DNA of 64,000 bases from Adiantum capillus-veneris (taxonomy: Eukaryota > Streptophyta > Polypodiopsida > Polypodiales > Pteridaceae). A program made the position numbers and the translations under genes. The stretch covers positions 100,056,587-100,120,586 of the forward strand of contig CM043966.1 of the NCBI GenBank assembly GCA_014529385.2. Direction: 5' to 3'. Below are positions 23,941 through 35,079 of the stretch, one piece after another; position 1 is the stretch's first letter; each line of letters begins with the position of its first letter. The notes beneath the pieces are model-generated. The model made no database searches, had not been told where the DNA came from, and saw only the letters and a list, made by a program, of their open reading frames with translations.

Positions 23941-24592
23941 TGTTGGGAGTTGAGGGGAAGATCGACCGCTTAAAAATACTCAACACAAGCTTCCAAGCAA
24001 TCACCATCAAACTGTCCACCTCTTCTTCCAATTTCCAAGCACACACACTCACCTAGACTATGACACACACACACAGTAAACATAGAATTGACATAGACAA
24101 ACTTGTAAGAGAGTGTAAGAGATGTGTAAGAGATGGAGACTGAGATTAGAGAGTACACAGCAAATAACCATAGCTTAAGAGAGTAGAGAAGAGAATCTGC
24201 AAGAGAAAGCCTAAATCTAACCCCAAACTCCACAGCACCTCTCTCGTGGAGTTGGTATTTAATATATTACTTTGAGTTTAAGGTGCAAAAAATTGAGGCC
24301 CCTCTTTTACAACCACTTTACTTTTGCAAATGAGTGAAGCTCATTAGTTCTTGCATGACCCATAAGGGGAGTTCCCACTACAACTATTTACAGAGCCATA
24401 GTGGCTTATTGAAATGATGTTCTAAGATACTGTGCAAATATAAAATGGCCAAGAGTAATTGTCGTCGCCTCTTCATCAACTCCCCGCATTCCACTCTACA
24501 AAATCATCATCAACTCAATTAGTAAAATAAATAGACAGCACATAATTAACCATTATGCCCAGCTATCTCAATTGCAGCTAACCACTACAACA
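23941..24592 (-). repeat. Element D 3' LTR
   Basis: In plus coordinates it reads TGTTGGGAGTTGAGG ... CCACTACAACA (652 bp), with a (CA)n tract near 24064. The neighbouring pol end (minus sense GCTACCCTCC) supplies a weak polypurine/polypyrimidine boundary. Confidence 0.9.
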
Positions 24593-24630
24593 GGAGGGTA
24601 GCAACTGTCCTCAGTTGCTCAATAGAGAAA

Positions 24631-27320
24631 TCAACTGGACCGTGAGTGATGGAAAGTGTGGAGAAGGTCGGGAAAGTTGCGAAAAAACTTTTCAGGCATC
24701 CATTTGGCATCCTCTCTAGGGTGGCCCTTGAAAGTCAAAAGGTAATGGTTATAAACCATTCCAGTGCGTGTAGTGGTGGTCTCATGGTCAACTATTTTAT
24801 CAGGGATGAGTTGCTCTTCTTGGTCTACAAGTGAAGGTGGGTTTTCATAAATGTGGTGTGTAGGTAGGGGTCCTCGGAATGGGCGTAAAAGACTAATGTG
24901 AAAGGCATTGTGAATGTGCCAATGTGCAGGTAGGTCTAAACGAAAAGAAACATCATTAATGACAGCTGAAATTTTGAAAGGTCCATAAAAACGAGGAGCA
25001 AGCTTAACAAAGACATTAGTATCAACACTTTTGATCCTTCGTTTTTCGATGCGAAGTAAAACATGATCACCTTCTTTGGATTGGTGTGCCTTGCGGTGCT
25101 TGTTAGCATGCTTGGTGTAAAGTTCTTGTGAGTGTTTAATGGCAGAATGCACACTTGCATAATTATCATGAAAGTGAGTAGTGAAATCATCAACGGCAAG
25201 CACAACATTAGAAAGACGTGAAGCAGGAGTAGGAAGTGAGTGACCATATACAATTTCGAAGGGAGATTTCCCCATGGCAGTGTGAGTGGTGTTGTTGAAT
25301 GCAAATTGCAAAATATGTAGGTAGTCATCCCATTTCTTAGGTTGAGAGGAAACATAAGCCTTCAACAAGTCAATAATAGTGCGGTTGGTGACTTCGGTTT
25401 GACCATTAGATTCAGGATGAAATGCAGAAGTGAAGTCAAGTGTAGTGCCAAGATTTTCAAATACAGTAGTCCAAAAAGCACTACAAAATTTTAAGTCTCG
25501 ACCAGAAATAATCACTTTAGGAAAACCATGATGTGGAAAAACAGTCTTCAGAAACAAAAGTGCAGCTTGATGTGTTGTGAGTGCTTTCTTACATGGAGCA
25601 AAGTATGCTTGTTTAGAGAAACGATCAATAATAGTCCATATCATGTCATGTTTGTGTGTTGTGAGTGGGAAACCAGTAACAAAATCCATGGAAATATGTT
25701 CCCAAGGTCTTTCAGGAATGGGGAGAGGGTGTAAAAGTCCCAATTTCTTACCTGTAGCTGCTTTGATTTTTTGACAAATCAAACAAGTTGACACATATTG
25801 TTTAACATCCATTCTCATATTAGGCCAATAGAAATCACGACATAAATTTTGAAAAGTTGCAGCAAATCCTCTATGTCCAGCATAAGGTGGTTTGTGCAAT
25901 TCTTCAACAATTAATGTACGAAAAGGTTTAGTCACACACAATTTTTGTTTGAAATAAAGCAAGTTTTCTTGAATAGTGTATTCGAGAAATGTGTGTACAG
26001 AATTATCAAGCATGTGCAACCATGTCGTTTTGAAGTGATCATCATGTGCATAAGTGTCAGGCATAGTGTCAAAGGAAGTTCCCGTAATGGTTGATAGATG
26101 ATTAAGTGCGGGTCTTCTACCCAAAGCATCAGCTACAACGTTTTCTTTACCAGGTTGGTATTGAATGTTGGGCTGGAAACTTTGAATAAAAGCGTCCCAC
26201 TTAATATGTCTATCATCTATTAAGGGCTGAGAAAGTAAATATTTGATACTTTGTTGATCAGTTTTAATGATCAAGTCAGTACCCATTACATAGTGTTTCC
26301 AGATTTTCAATGCATGTACCACAACAATCAACTCTTTATCATAAGTACTGAACTTTGTTTCAGACGGTTTGAATTTACGACTTTCGAAAGCAATTGGATG
26401 GTTATCTTGCATAAGGACTGCACCGATACCTTTCCCACTAGCATCAGTGACTACCACAAAGAATGGTCTTTCAAAATCAGGCAATTGCAATACAGGTGCA
26501 TTAGTCAAAGCATGTTTAAGTGCATTAAATGAGCTTTCTTGCAAATCAGTCCATTCATAAGGCGTGTTTTTCTTCAATAAGAGAGTCAAATAATGTGCTT
26601 TGTAAGCAAAATTACGAACAAATTTCCTGTAATAGCTACAAAGACCAATAAAATATCGTAGCTCATGCAAGTTTTTGGGTCTAGGCCAGGTTTGAATGGC
26701 TTCAATTTTCTTTGGATCGACATGTATGCCCTTACCCGATACAATATGTCCCAAATATTCAATTTCAGATTGGAAAAATGAACTCTTTTCAGGATTCAAA
26801 TACAAGTGATTTTGTGCAAGCAGATCAAATACACGTGTTAAATGCTGCTTATGCTCTGCTTCAGATTTACTGAATACCAAAATGTCATCAAAAAATACAA
26901 TCACAAAATCTTGATGGTCAATGAAAATTCTATTCATCATGCGTGTGAATGTAGTTGGTGCATTGGTCAAACCAAATGGCATGACAAGAAATTCATAGTG
27001 TCCAGTTTGTGTTCTGAAAGCAGTTTTGTAGACATCATGTTCAAACATTTTGACTTGGTGATATCCTGATTTAAGGTCAATTTTGCTAAAGATGTGTGCC
27101 CCTTTCAGTTTGTCTAATAGATCATCCACTCTAGGAATTGGAAACCTATTCTTAATGGTGATCTTGTTTAAAGCCCTGTAGTCGATACACATACGAAAGG
27201 TTCCATTTTTCTTCTTGACAAGAAGTACTGGAGCTCCGTATGGAGAACTACTAGGTCGGATTAGGCCTCAGTCAAGTAAATCAGTGATTTGAGTTTGTAT
27301 TTCCCTGTGTGCGGTAGGAT
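24631..27320 (-). pseudogene. Element D pol: RT, RNase H, integrase, chromodomain
   Basis: The longest uninterrupted part is 853 codons (27192 to 24631), read from MCIDYRALNK. In that numbering: RT box FFDD at 100-103, RNase H with TDASGKG near 249 and KTDQQS near 310, integrase zinc site H433/H440/C470/C473, catalytic Asp D503 (SMDFVTG) and Glu E600 (NGQTE), and a chromodomain near 790-840 (YLLTFKGHPREDAKWM). The second catalytic Asp is replaced: SGRD at 563-566 instead of the usual SDRD, so the integrase should be inactive. Upstream the same frame carries a TGA near 27270, before GLIRPSSSPYG. The chromodomain normally directs integration to modified chromatin. Confidence 0.93.
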
Positions 27321-28229
27321 TTACACGATAAGGTGCTTTACAAGGAGGTTCACTACCCGGTATGATGTCAATTTTGTGGTCTTCGGGGCGTGATGGTGGA
27401 ATTCCAGGTGGTAGATCATGCATGAAACAATCTTTAAATTGTAAGAGAAATTCACGTGTGTGGAATTACGTGAAGTTTCAGTTTCAACAGAAATTTGATT
27501 TACCAATACTATATACGTTTTCCCCTGTTTTCGAATTGCTCGTTTGGCTTGAGTGTGAGAGAGGAGTGGAAATTTTTGTTGTGCCAGTGTTGCTTGGATG
27601 GAGAAATTCTTATTATGATGAGTGAGAGACATTGTACGTGTTTTATAATTAATCAACGGGTCAAATTCATGACGAAATGGCATTCCCAAAATCATATCAA
27701 GACCATGCAATGGTGCTACCAAAAATGTACGTGCTTATGTGAATTCACCAATGCAAACTTCAACAGTGACTTGAGTTTTACAATTAAAACGTTGATTATT
27801 AAAAACAGTTTTGACCTTATGAGGTGATGAAATTTCAGAGAGTGATAGTTGTTGTGCCAATCGTGTGGAAATGAAATCATGGCTACTACCATCATCTAGC
27901 AGAATGGTGACATTTTCACCTTTAACAGTGCCTTGCACTTTAAACAAAGTGTGAGGAGATATAGGAGTACCTGAGGATGGGTGGTCATCGTTATCATAAT
28001 CAGGATCATATCCCTCACCGTAGTTAACTTCCACTTCGTTGTCGTCAGGTATAGCATCTTCGATGCGGTTAAGAGTAGCTCCATTGGGGCGGTTATTGTT
28101 GAAGGGTTTTTTATTTGAATTTCTGTTGACTCCATTGGAATGGCTATTGGATTGACCATTGCCCTTAGCATGACCGTTTGGGCACTTGTCTGCATAGTGA
28201 CCATATTGAAAGCATTTAAAACACTTCAC
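27321..28229 (-). pseudogene. Element D gag zinc knuckle, protease and RT-proximal linker
   Basis: Frame 28229-27735 begins MKCFKCFQYGHYADKCPNGH, a zinc knuckle, and then has the protease motif ILLDDGSSHDFIS, with D-D-G where D-S-G is usual. A TAA near 27732 separates it from 27722-27321 (LVAPLHGLDMILGMPFRHEF), which is the protease end. A frameshift near 27455 separates that from the pol frame. The frame of 28229 also differs from that of gag upstream, so at least two frameshifts and one stop lie between gag and RT. Confidence 0.85.
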
Positions 28230-29131
28230 CTTTTTGTTATCATTAGAATTTGGAGGAGAACGCTAGTTGAAAGGATGTGTTGGTTGCCTCGTTGCTGAGT
28301 GTTGTTGTGGTTGTTGCTCGTATGAGGTTGAGTAGTGGTAGGAGGATTGTCAAATATTCGTCTTTTGAAAAAGGTACGGCTTTGGTGTTTGCTTCTGTCA
28401 AAGTTAGGAGGAAAAGGAGGTCTCTTGTTGCGGTTAGTGTTAGCAGGTTGATCAGTGTGAGAGGAATGTCCACCTTTCTTCTTTTCTACGTTGAGAGCCA
28501 AGTTAATGGCCTTTGACAGAGAATCTGGTTCGAACATATCTACCTCAGCACTAATTTGTAGTGCCAAGCCTGATACATACTTTCGCTTCAATTTCTTGCG
28601 ACTAACATGTTCAATAGCTTGCAATTGAATTAGACAATTCCAAAAACGGTCAGTCTAACCCTGTACATCTTCATTTCTACCATGTCGAATTAAATCCCAT
28701 TGACGTCGTGCTTTAGCTTTGTACTGTGTGGGAAAAAATTGGGGTAAGAACACTTTTTTAAATGCATTCCATGTGCGTGGTCTTCTTCCATGTTGTTTGG
28801 TGGCGTTCCACCACAATGCAGCGCTGCTAGTGAGATGATTGGATGCACACTTTACCATTTCACGCTCGGGAAAGTCTTCATCATGAAAATAGTCATCTAG
28901 TTGACTAACCCATGCTAGAACCATGCTAGCATCTTTAGTGCCATCAAAATCTTTGAAAGTGAAGGCTTTTCTGCTAATTTTGTTTTTCTTGGGTTCCGGT
29001 GCAGATTTGGTGCGTGCAGAATGCAATAATTTATCTTCAAGTTCTTGCCTTCCCATGCGTTCATATTCGAGTGACTGCTGCAAATTTTGAAGTTGCTCTG
29101 CAATCGTGGGAGCATGAGGAAGATGTGCCAT
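28226..29131 (-). pseudogene. Element D gag
   Basis: ATG at 29131 starts MAHLPHAPTIAEQLQNLQQS, followed by a coiled-coil-like Gln/Glu stretch and the gag capsid region (TFKDFDGTKDASMVLAWVSQ, SAALWWNATKQHG). TAG at 28652-28654 interrupts it. The same frame continues 28624-28226 with EVDMFEPDSLSKAINLAL and an Asn/Thr/His-rich tail. The stop is compatible with CAG or TGG to TAG. Confidence 0.85.
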
Positions 29132-30603
29132 GATTGCGTGCTTTTCTTTTTCTTTTTCCTTTTTTTTAAATTTAATAAATAATTAAATGGTAATGCTTTT
29201 TTAAAAAAACTATTTGGTGATATTCACAGATGCAATATGCGGAATAAAATAAAATAAATAACAGAAATGTAATGTACTTAGCTGAGAAAGAGCGGTGGCG
29301 TCCAGTCCAGAATGGCGATGCGCTAGGAAATTGCTAGAGAGTAGACAGTCCGACGGTGCATCACTGAGCCAGTTGAATTTGTAGTGTCCGATCTCCCTTA
29401 CCCCCAAAATAATACGCTGATTATTTTACGATATGGTCACTTCCTGATTTGTGCCCTGTGTCGTGGCAGATGGTCGTTTAATTACACCCGGCCTTTGATC
29501 GCCTCCTGTTTTGAACTCGAGATGCGAGTGATTCAATTTGGCTCTGGTCAAATCGCCAACTTTGACTGTGCAATGGCCGAGTAATGATGATGTGTGGGTG
29601 CCCTCTTGAAGTATCAAGAATGTCGGAATTTTTTCTTTTAATCTTATTAACTTGGGGCTTTTGGCGGTGGGCGGCCGAGTAGAATAGTGGGTGGCCAAAT
29701 TAGAAAGGGAATGCTTTGAGGATTTTGAGCAAAGCCTTGGAGGGTAAGTGTTTTTTTTCGTGTTTTGTAAAGGTTTGGGTATTGGGCGGCCGGACAAATT
29801 GTAGGCCACTGTTTAATTTTTAAAGGGTGTGTGGGAAGGCCTTCAAAAAGCCTTGCATGGTGTGTTCGTGGACTGCAGGCAGCGCGTGGATACGAACAGA
29901 GGCTCAGAGTGGCGCGCACAGCGGGTCTCAGACCGCGAGGGGGTTAGGGCCTTGACCCAACAGGCCTAGGCGACGACAAACGAGGCGGTTGCAGTCTTTT
30001 TCATGCAAGTCGACATATCGACTTAGGGGTCCTTCCCATGGCCGAAAATTGCGAGCTAAAATTGCTGCTAGGCAGCCCTTCCCACAGCAGAATTGAACCG
30101 GATGGCGGAATTTGGGGATGAGGAAGCTTAAGGCAAGGAAAATTACCGAACTTGCAAATTGCCGAACTTGAGATTGTCAATTACTCGTTCGAAGCCAAAA
30201 CCGTCCGATTCTCCAAGCTTTTTACTTTCTTCTTGCCGATTTCAAAGCCTTGCCGATTTCTTTTGAATTGTGGTCGACATAGCTGTCTTTGATCCTTGAT
30301 CGGATTCTACAATTCCTTGCTACTTTCTTCTTGCCTTCACAGTCCGCAAGGATTAAGCATTAGAATTGAAAGTGAATTCTCGACATACCATCATTTGGGT
30401 CGTTATGAAGCCGAGTTCGGAATCAGTCGTTGAATAGCCACCAATTAACAGGCTAGTTTTCTTCTGCAATTTCGATCAATTATACTTCGAATTTTTCCAT
30501 GAGTCCTTGAATTGCAAAATCGATAAATTGCAATTGGGATTTTGTCGATTAGAGGAACTCCTTAAAATTGAAATCTGGTGCCGATTTATCCTCGAACCTG
30601 ATG
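29132..30603 (-). other. Element D leader (5' untranslated region)
   Basis: About 1.47 kb between the primer-binding site and gag ATG, without gag-like motifs on the minus strand. Open frames on either strand here are short and unrecognised. The leader is unusually long compared with those of B1/B2 (about 0.4 kb). Confidence 0.7.
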
Positions 30604-30615
30604 CTCTGATACCAC
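30604..30615 (-). other. Element D primer-binding site
   Basis: Plus-strand GCTCTGATACCA followed by C and the LTR; on the minus strand TGGTATCAGAGC, complementary to initiator Met tRNA. Confidence 0.93.
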
Positions 30616-31268
30616 TGTTGGGAGATGAGGGGAAGATCGACCGCTTAAAAATACTCAACACAAGCTTCCAAGCAATCACCATCAAATTGTCCACCTCTTC
30701 TTCCAATTTCCAAGCACACACACTCACCTAGACTATGACACACACACACACAGTAAACATAGAATTGACATAGACAAACTTGTAAGAGAGTGTAAGACAT
30801 GTGTAAGAGATGGAGACTAGATTAGAGAGTACACAGCAAATAACCATAGCTTAAGAGAGTAGAGAAGAGAATCTGCAAGAGAAAGCCTAAATCTAACCCC
30901 AAACTCCACAGCACCTCTCTCGTGGAGTTGGTATTTAATATATTACTTTGAGTTTAAGGTGCAAAAAATTGAGGCCCCTCTTTTACAACCACTTTACTTT
31001 TGCAAATGAATGAAGCTCATTAGTTCTTGCATGACCCATAAGGGGAGTTCCCACTACAACTATTTACAGAGCCATAGTGGCTTATTGAAATGATGTTCTA
31101 AGATACTGTGCAAATATAAAATGGCCAAGAGTAATTGTCGCCGCCTCTTCATCAACTCCCCGCATTCCACTCTACAAAATCATCATCAACTCAATTAGTA
31201 AAATAAATAGACAGCACATAATTAACCATTACGCCCAGCTATCCCAATTGCAGCTAACCACTACAACA
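30616..31268 (-). repeat. Element D 5' LTR
   Basis: 653 bp, TGTTGGGAGATGAGG ... CACTACAACA in plus coordinates, nearly identical to the 3' copy. It is followed by GGAGGGTGCCC; the first seven bases equal those that follow the 3' LTR inside the element (GGAGGGT). Confidence 0.92.
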
Positions 31269-31690
31269 GGAGGGTGCCCAGTCTCGTAACAAGAAGCTTG
31301 GCAGCTTTCATCTCTGTGTAGAGTCTTCTCTCTACGTATGTGCGTGTGTTTGCACTGCTTGGTCTCTCTCCTCTCCTGTTTCTCTTCATATTGTAGCTCT
31401 ATATTTATCTCAAGGTATGTACGTATGTGTATTGCTTATCGCTTTTGCAATTCCAATTTACAATTTATGTTTTTCATCCCGATTTTGAATTGCGAGTATG
31501 TCTCTGGAATTTTGCATGCATGCTTGAATTGTTTATGGCTAAGTACAAATATGTAGGTATATAGATTATTGTTATTTTGTAGACAATTTTAAGTACTGTA
31601 GATCAAACAAGAGAATGGTGTGCCCTTGTATGCGGTGCAAGTACTAAATCTTTTGAAGTGAAAGGATTTGGGACGAGCATATATACAATA
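31269..31690. other. Unassigned sequence to the right of D
   Basis: Pyrimidine-rich TCTCTCTCCTCTCC near 31360-31377, a GTATGTACGTATGTGT stretch near 31414, no coding motif. It may be the rest of the J LTR, but this cannot be shown here. Confidence 0.3.
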
Positions 31691-31980
31691 ATTCTCAAGA
31701 GAAACTGCATGTTAGAGTAATCACTAGAGAGCTATATGTTAGAGTGTTAAGATAAGAGTTAGTGTTTTAGGTTAGAGAGCTCTAGGGTTAGAGTGTGTAA
31801 CTTAGAATGCTCCAGAGTTTGAGGGGATTAGGCTAGAGTGCTATAGCCTTTAGCTTTAGGTTAGAGTGCTCCAGGGTTAGAGTGATCAAGTTGAAGTGCT
31901 CTAGGATTAGAGTGGTTTAGGGGTAGAGTGTTGTAAGTTTAGATTGATTTAAGTTAGAGGTCCTAGGGTAAAAGTGCTTG
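31690..31980 (+). repeat. Degenerate minisatellite with core GGTTAGAGTGCTCTAGGG
   Basis: At least nine imperfect copies of (G)TTAGAGTG, often followed by CTC(C/T)AGGG, with irregular spacing of about 16-45 bp. Segments such as CTAGGGTTAGAG resemble the plant telomere unit TTTAGGG, but no perfect telomeric array is present. No coding content. Confidence 0.75.
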
Positions 31981-32059
31981 ATGTCATAGTTTCCATGGAT
32001 TTTTTAACCATTTTGTACTAAATGAGTATCAAACGTTTCAAAATAATTTTGTAAAAGTT

Positions 32060-32415
32060 TGAAATGTTGGGGAGATGAAGAGAAGAAGAAGTAGCCATAC
32101 AAAAAGAAGTAATCCCCTCACATATACTCATTCTTAGAACATAGCTTAGCATAGTGATAATGAAGATGGAGAAGATGATTATCATGCTTTGAATCTTGGC
32201 TATTGATTGGATTTGCATTCCATAGCTAAGAGGTGCTGGTGTAGGCTCTCTTCTTTCCAAGCTTGGAGAAGGAGATCACTTGTGTGCACAACACACAATG
32301 AGAGAGTGTATGTAGCTTGTGGAGCATAAAAGAGAGAGAAAAGCATTTGAATTTCACTTTTTACTCTAGCTAGAAGCTCATTGGTTCAAGCCTAGAGCTA
32401 GCCAATGAAAATCTT
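32060..32415 (-). repeat. Old fragment of a B-family LTR
   Basis: The order ACATAGCTTAGCATAGTGAT, ATTGGATTTGCATTCCATAG, GTGTAGGCTCTC, CACACAATGAGAGAGTG and AAGCTCATTGGTTC...CTAGCCAATGA follows the B2 LTR (for example 52230-52530) in the same orientation but is strongly diverged and lacks both ends. It ends where an unrelated copia LTR begins. Confidence 0.75.
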
Positions 32416-32434
32416 GGTTCATACTAGGCATAGG

Positions 32435-32673
32435 GGTTATTGCCATAGATATAGGCAGTGATGTGTATGAACACCCTTAGGACCGCCGGGGCATCTTTTC
32501 CCTCACTAGGAGATTTTTTCCCTCGTGCATTGTATATACACCCATCCTTCTAGGGCTAACTTACTCCTTGTATTGTTCACTTCTTATCAATACAATTTCT
32601 TCCATTGTGTGCCTCGAGCTCATCCTTCATCGTTGAGCTTTGTTTGTGCATTTTGAAACGTTAGTTCCAACAT
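32435..32673 (+). repeat. Copia LTR of the E family, plus orientation
   Basis: About 239 bp from TATTGCCATAGATATAGGC to AGTTCCAACA, matching the reverse complement of the E1 LTR at 32895-33128. It contains TTGTATATACACCC (TATA-like) and ATCAATACAATTTC. The next bases, TTTTGTATCAAATT, resemble a decayed TTGGTATCAGAGC. With the E1 LTR it forms an inverted pair 220 bp apart. Confidence 0.75.
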
Positions 32674-32894
32674 TTTGTATCAAATTATAACCATAGGCCA
32701 ACATTTGGTACCAAATTGAAACCATAGGCCAATCAATTAATAGCCACTGAGCTACTGAAGGGAGATGCAAGGAGTTTAATATAGTCCCATATACTATACT
32801 ATATATACATTCAAAGACTTTCCTTTCAAGCCGCCTCATGACCTGTGAAACGTTAACTATTCAAAGCAAAGACCCCTTTCTTTGAGAAACTGTG

Positions 32895-33128
32895 CATTGG
32901 AACTAAGGTTGTAGAATGCACACATGAAGCTCAACAATAAAGGAGGAGCTCAAGGCACACAATGCAGGAAGTTGTATTGATAAGAAGTGAACAATACAAA
33001 GAGTAAGTTAGCCCTAGAAGGATGGGTGTATATACAATGCACGAATGAAAAAACCTCCTAGAGAGGGAAAAATGCCTCGGTGGTCCTAAGTGTGTTCACA
33101 CACATCATTGCCTATATATATGACAACA
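32895..33128 (-). repeat. Element E1 3' LTR
   Basis: On the minus strand it starts TGTTGTCATATATATAGGC directly after the polypurine tract AAGGGGGATT (33129-33138 region). The left end (CATTGGAACTAAGG in plus) aligns with the left end of the E2 LTRs (TGTTGGAATTAGGG). About 234 bp. Confidence 0.8.
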
Positions 33129-33201
33129 AATCCCCCTTGGGAGTGATGGTGTGAACAAGAGCTGGCACTCATGTATAGGGAAGTGCCATGCCCTAGGTAG
33201 A

Positions 33202-34345
33202 TCAATCCACAAAGGGGACTAAGCCCGAAGCTTTGCAAAAAGCTTCAAACTTCTCATGAGAGAGTGCCTTTGTGAAAAGATTGGCGAGGTTGTCATGTGT
33301 TGGCACATAAGCCAAGCTGACCTCTCCAGCTGAGAGTCTCTCCTCGACATAATGATAATGCACCTCAATGTGCTTTGAGAAAACATGAAACACTGGGTTC
33401 CTCGCAACTGCCAATGTGCTCTAATTGTCAGTGTAGATAGTGGTGGCAGTCTCCTGTCCAACACCCATATCAACCAAAAGCCGTATGAGTCATACACACT
33501 CAATCGTAGCTATGAAAGCTGCCTTGCACTCACCTTCACAACTAGAAGTGGCCACAATAGGTTTCTTCTTGCTCAACCATGATATACATGAGCTGCCAAG
33601 CATGAAACAAAAACCACTTGTGGACACTCTTGTGTCATAGCAACCAACCCAGTCTGAGTCTAAAAAAGCATGTAAATCTGGTGGCAATGATCCCTTCTTG
33701 GAACAAAACAACCCAAGATGCATAGTGCCACTCACGTAGCAAAAGGTCCGTTTGATTGCCTTCCAATGTTGAGACTCTGAGCTATGAATAAATCTGCTCA
33801 CCTGTGAGCTTCCTGTGAGACTACAAACACAATTTCTGGCCTTGTAAGGCATTAATAAATGAGGCATCTAGCAATTGTTTAATAAAGTGTAGACATCAAA
33901 ATAATCTATTGTATCATGAAGGCTTAGCTTTAAACTTGTCTCCATGGGAGTAGCCATTGGCTTACAATCCTCAAGATTAAACCTATGTACCAATGTCTCA
34001 ATATACTTTGTTTGACACAAGGCAATGCCTCCATCACACTGCTTAAATTGTATCCCCAAGTTTACATTTTAATGGAAGCATTCAAATCAGTCTTGAAATC
34101 AGCAATTTGAGTCTCATTAGGTCTTATGAGCAGCATATCATCAACATAAAGAATAATGATGAGAAATACATCACCTCACGCTTTACATATAAGGTGCTCT
34201 TAGGCGGACTGTTTTGAAAACCATGTGCAACCAAGTAAGCATGTATCTTCTCATACCAAGTTCTAAGGGTTTGCTTCAAATCATATAATGATTTTGGTAG
34301 CGTGGACACCTTGTTTTCTTGCCCTTTATGAACAAATCCACGAGG
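33202..34345 (-). pseudogene. Element E1: copia RT C-terminus and RNase H, broken
   Basis: Minus-strand fragments in changing frames. They give RT (PRGFVHKGQENKVSTLPKSL, YDLKQT), the post-RT region (QCDGGIALCQTKYIETL, CKPMATPMETSLKLSLHD) and RNase H (DLHAFLDSDWVGCYDTRVST, SWLSKKKPIVATSSCEGECK, PVFHVFSKHIEVHYHYVEER, NLANLFTKALSHE). At least four frameshifts or deletions separate them, and the Y-V-D-D region is poorly preserved near 34150. The relic is cut at 34345 by E2 and resumes at 39279. The same protein order in E2 shows they are one family. Confidence 0.85.
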
Positions 34346-34575
34346 TGTTGAAATTACGGCTGCAGAGAAACACACACAGCTTGGAGAAGACGAAGGAAGC
34401 TCAAGGAACACAATAGAGAGTGTGTTACTTAGTGTGCTATGGAAAGATAGATAGCCCTAGAGTGATGGGCATATATACAATGCTTGGGGGAAAAAACCTC
34501 CTAAAGAGGGAAAAAATGCCCCGGCGGCCCTAGTGTGTTCACACACATCACTACCACGTGTATATGGTAATAAAT
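34346..34575 (-). repeat. Element E2 3' LTR
   Basis: TGTTGAAATTACGGCTGCAG ... GTATATGGTAATA in plus coordinates. Directly right of it AATCCCCCCCAGAG is the complement of a polypurine tract. I count about a dozen substitutions and one indel against the 5' LTR over roughly 226 bp (about 5 percent). Confidence 0.88.
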
Positions 34576-34647
34576 CCCCCCCAGAGTGATGCGGTGAACA
34601 AGAGCTGGCACATGAGTAAAGGGAAGTGCCATGTCCTAAGGCCATGA

Positions 34648-35055
34648 TCAATCCACAAATGGGAGTAAGCCCAAAGCTTTGCGGAAAGCTTCAAGCTTCT
34701 CACGAGACAATGCCTTTGTGAAAAGATCTGCAAGGTTGTCCTGTGTTGGCAGATAAGCCAAGATGATCTCTCCTGCTGAGAGCCTCTCCCTGACATAGTG
34801 GTAATGCACCTCAATGTGCTTTGTGCGATCATGAAAAACTGGGTTCCTCGCAACTACCAATGCTCTCTGACTATCAGTGTAGATAGTGTTGGCAGTGTCA
34901 TGTCCAACACCCAAATCAGCCATAAGGCATCTGAGCCATACACACTCAACCGTAGCTGCGAAGACTGCCATGTACTGAGCCTCACAACTTGAAGTGGCCA
35001 CAGTAGGTTTCTTCTTGCTCACCATGATATACATGAACTGCCAAGCATGAAACAA
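34648..35055 (-). pseudogene. Element E2 RNase H
   Basis: One open frame: SKKKPTVATSSCEAQYMAVF, ATVECVWLRCLMADLGVG, TIYTDSQRALVVARNP, DRTKHIEVHYHYVRERLSAG and NLADLFTKALSREK. This is the complete C-terminal half of a copia RNase H, ending in GLLPFVD followed by a stop. RNase H degrades the RNA template. A frameshift near 35056 separates it from RT. Confidence 0.9.
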
Positions 35056-35079
35056 AAACCACTTGTGGACACTCGTGTG

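Larger units (their letters stand above)
23941..31268 (-). mobile_element. Element D: chromovirus-type Ty3/gypsy, complete but coding-defective
   Basis: Minus-strand element of 7328 bp. LTRs at 23941-24592 (3') and 30616-31268 (5') differ at about seven bases and two or three short indels, roughly 1 percent. A primer-binding site for initiator Met tRNA lies at 30604-30615. Then come a leader of about 1.5 kb, gag, zinc knuckle, protease, RT, RNase H, integrase and chromodomain. The flanks are AGAAG (left) and GGAGG (right), so there is no clear TSD. It sits in the 3' LTR of copia J. Confidence 0.92.
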
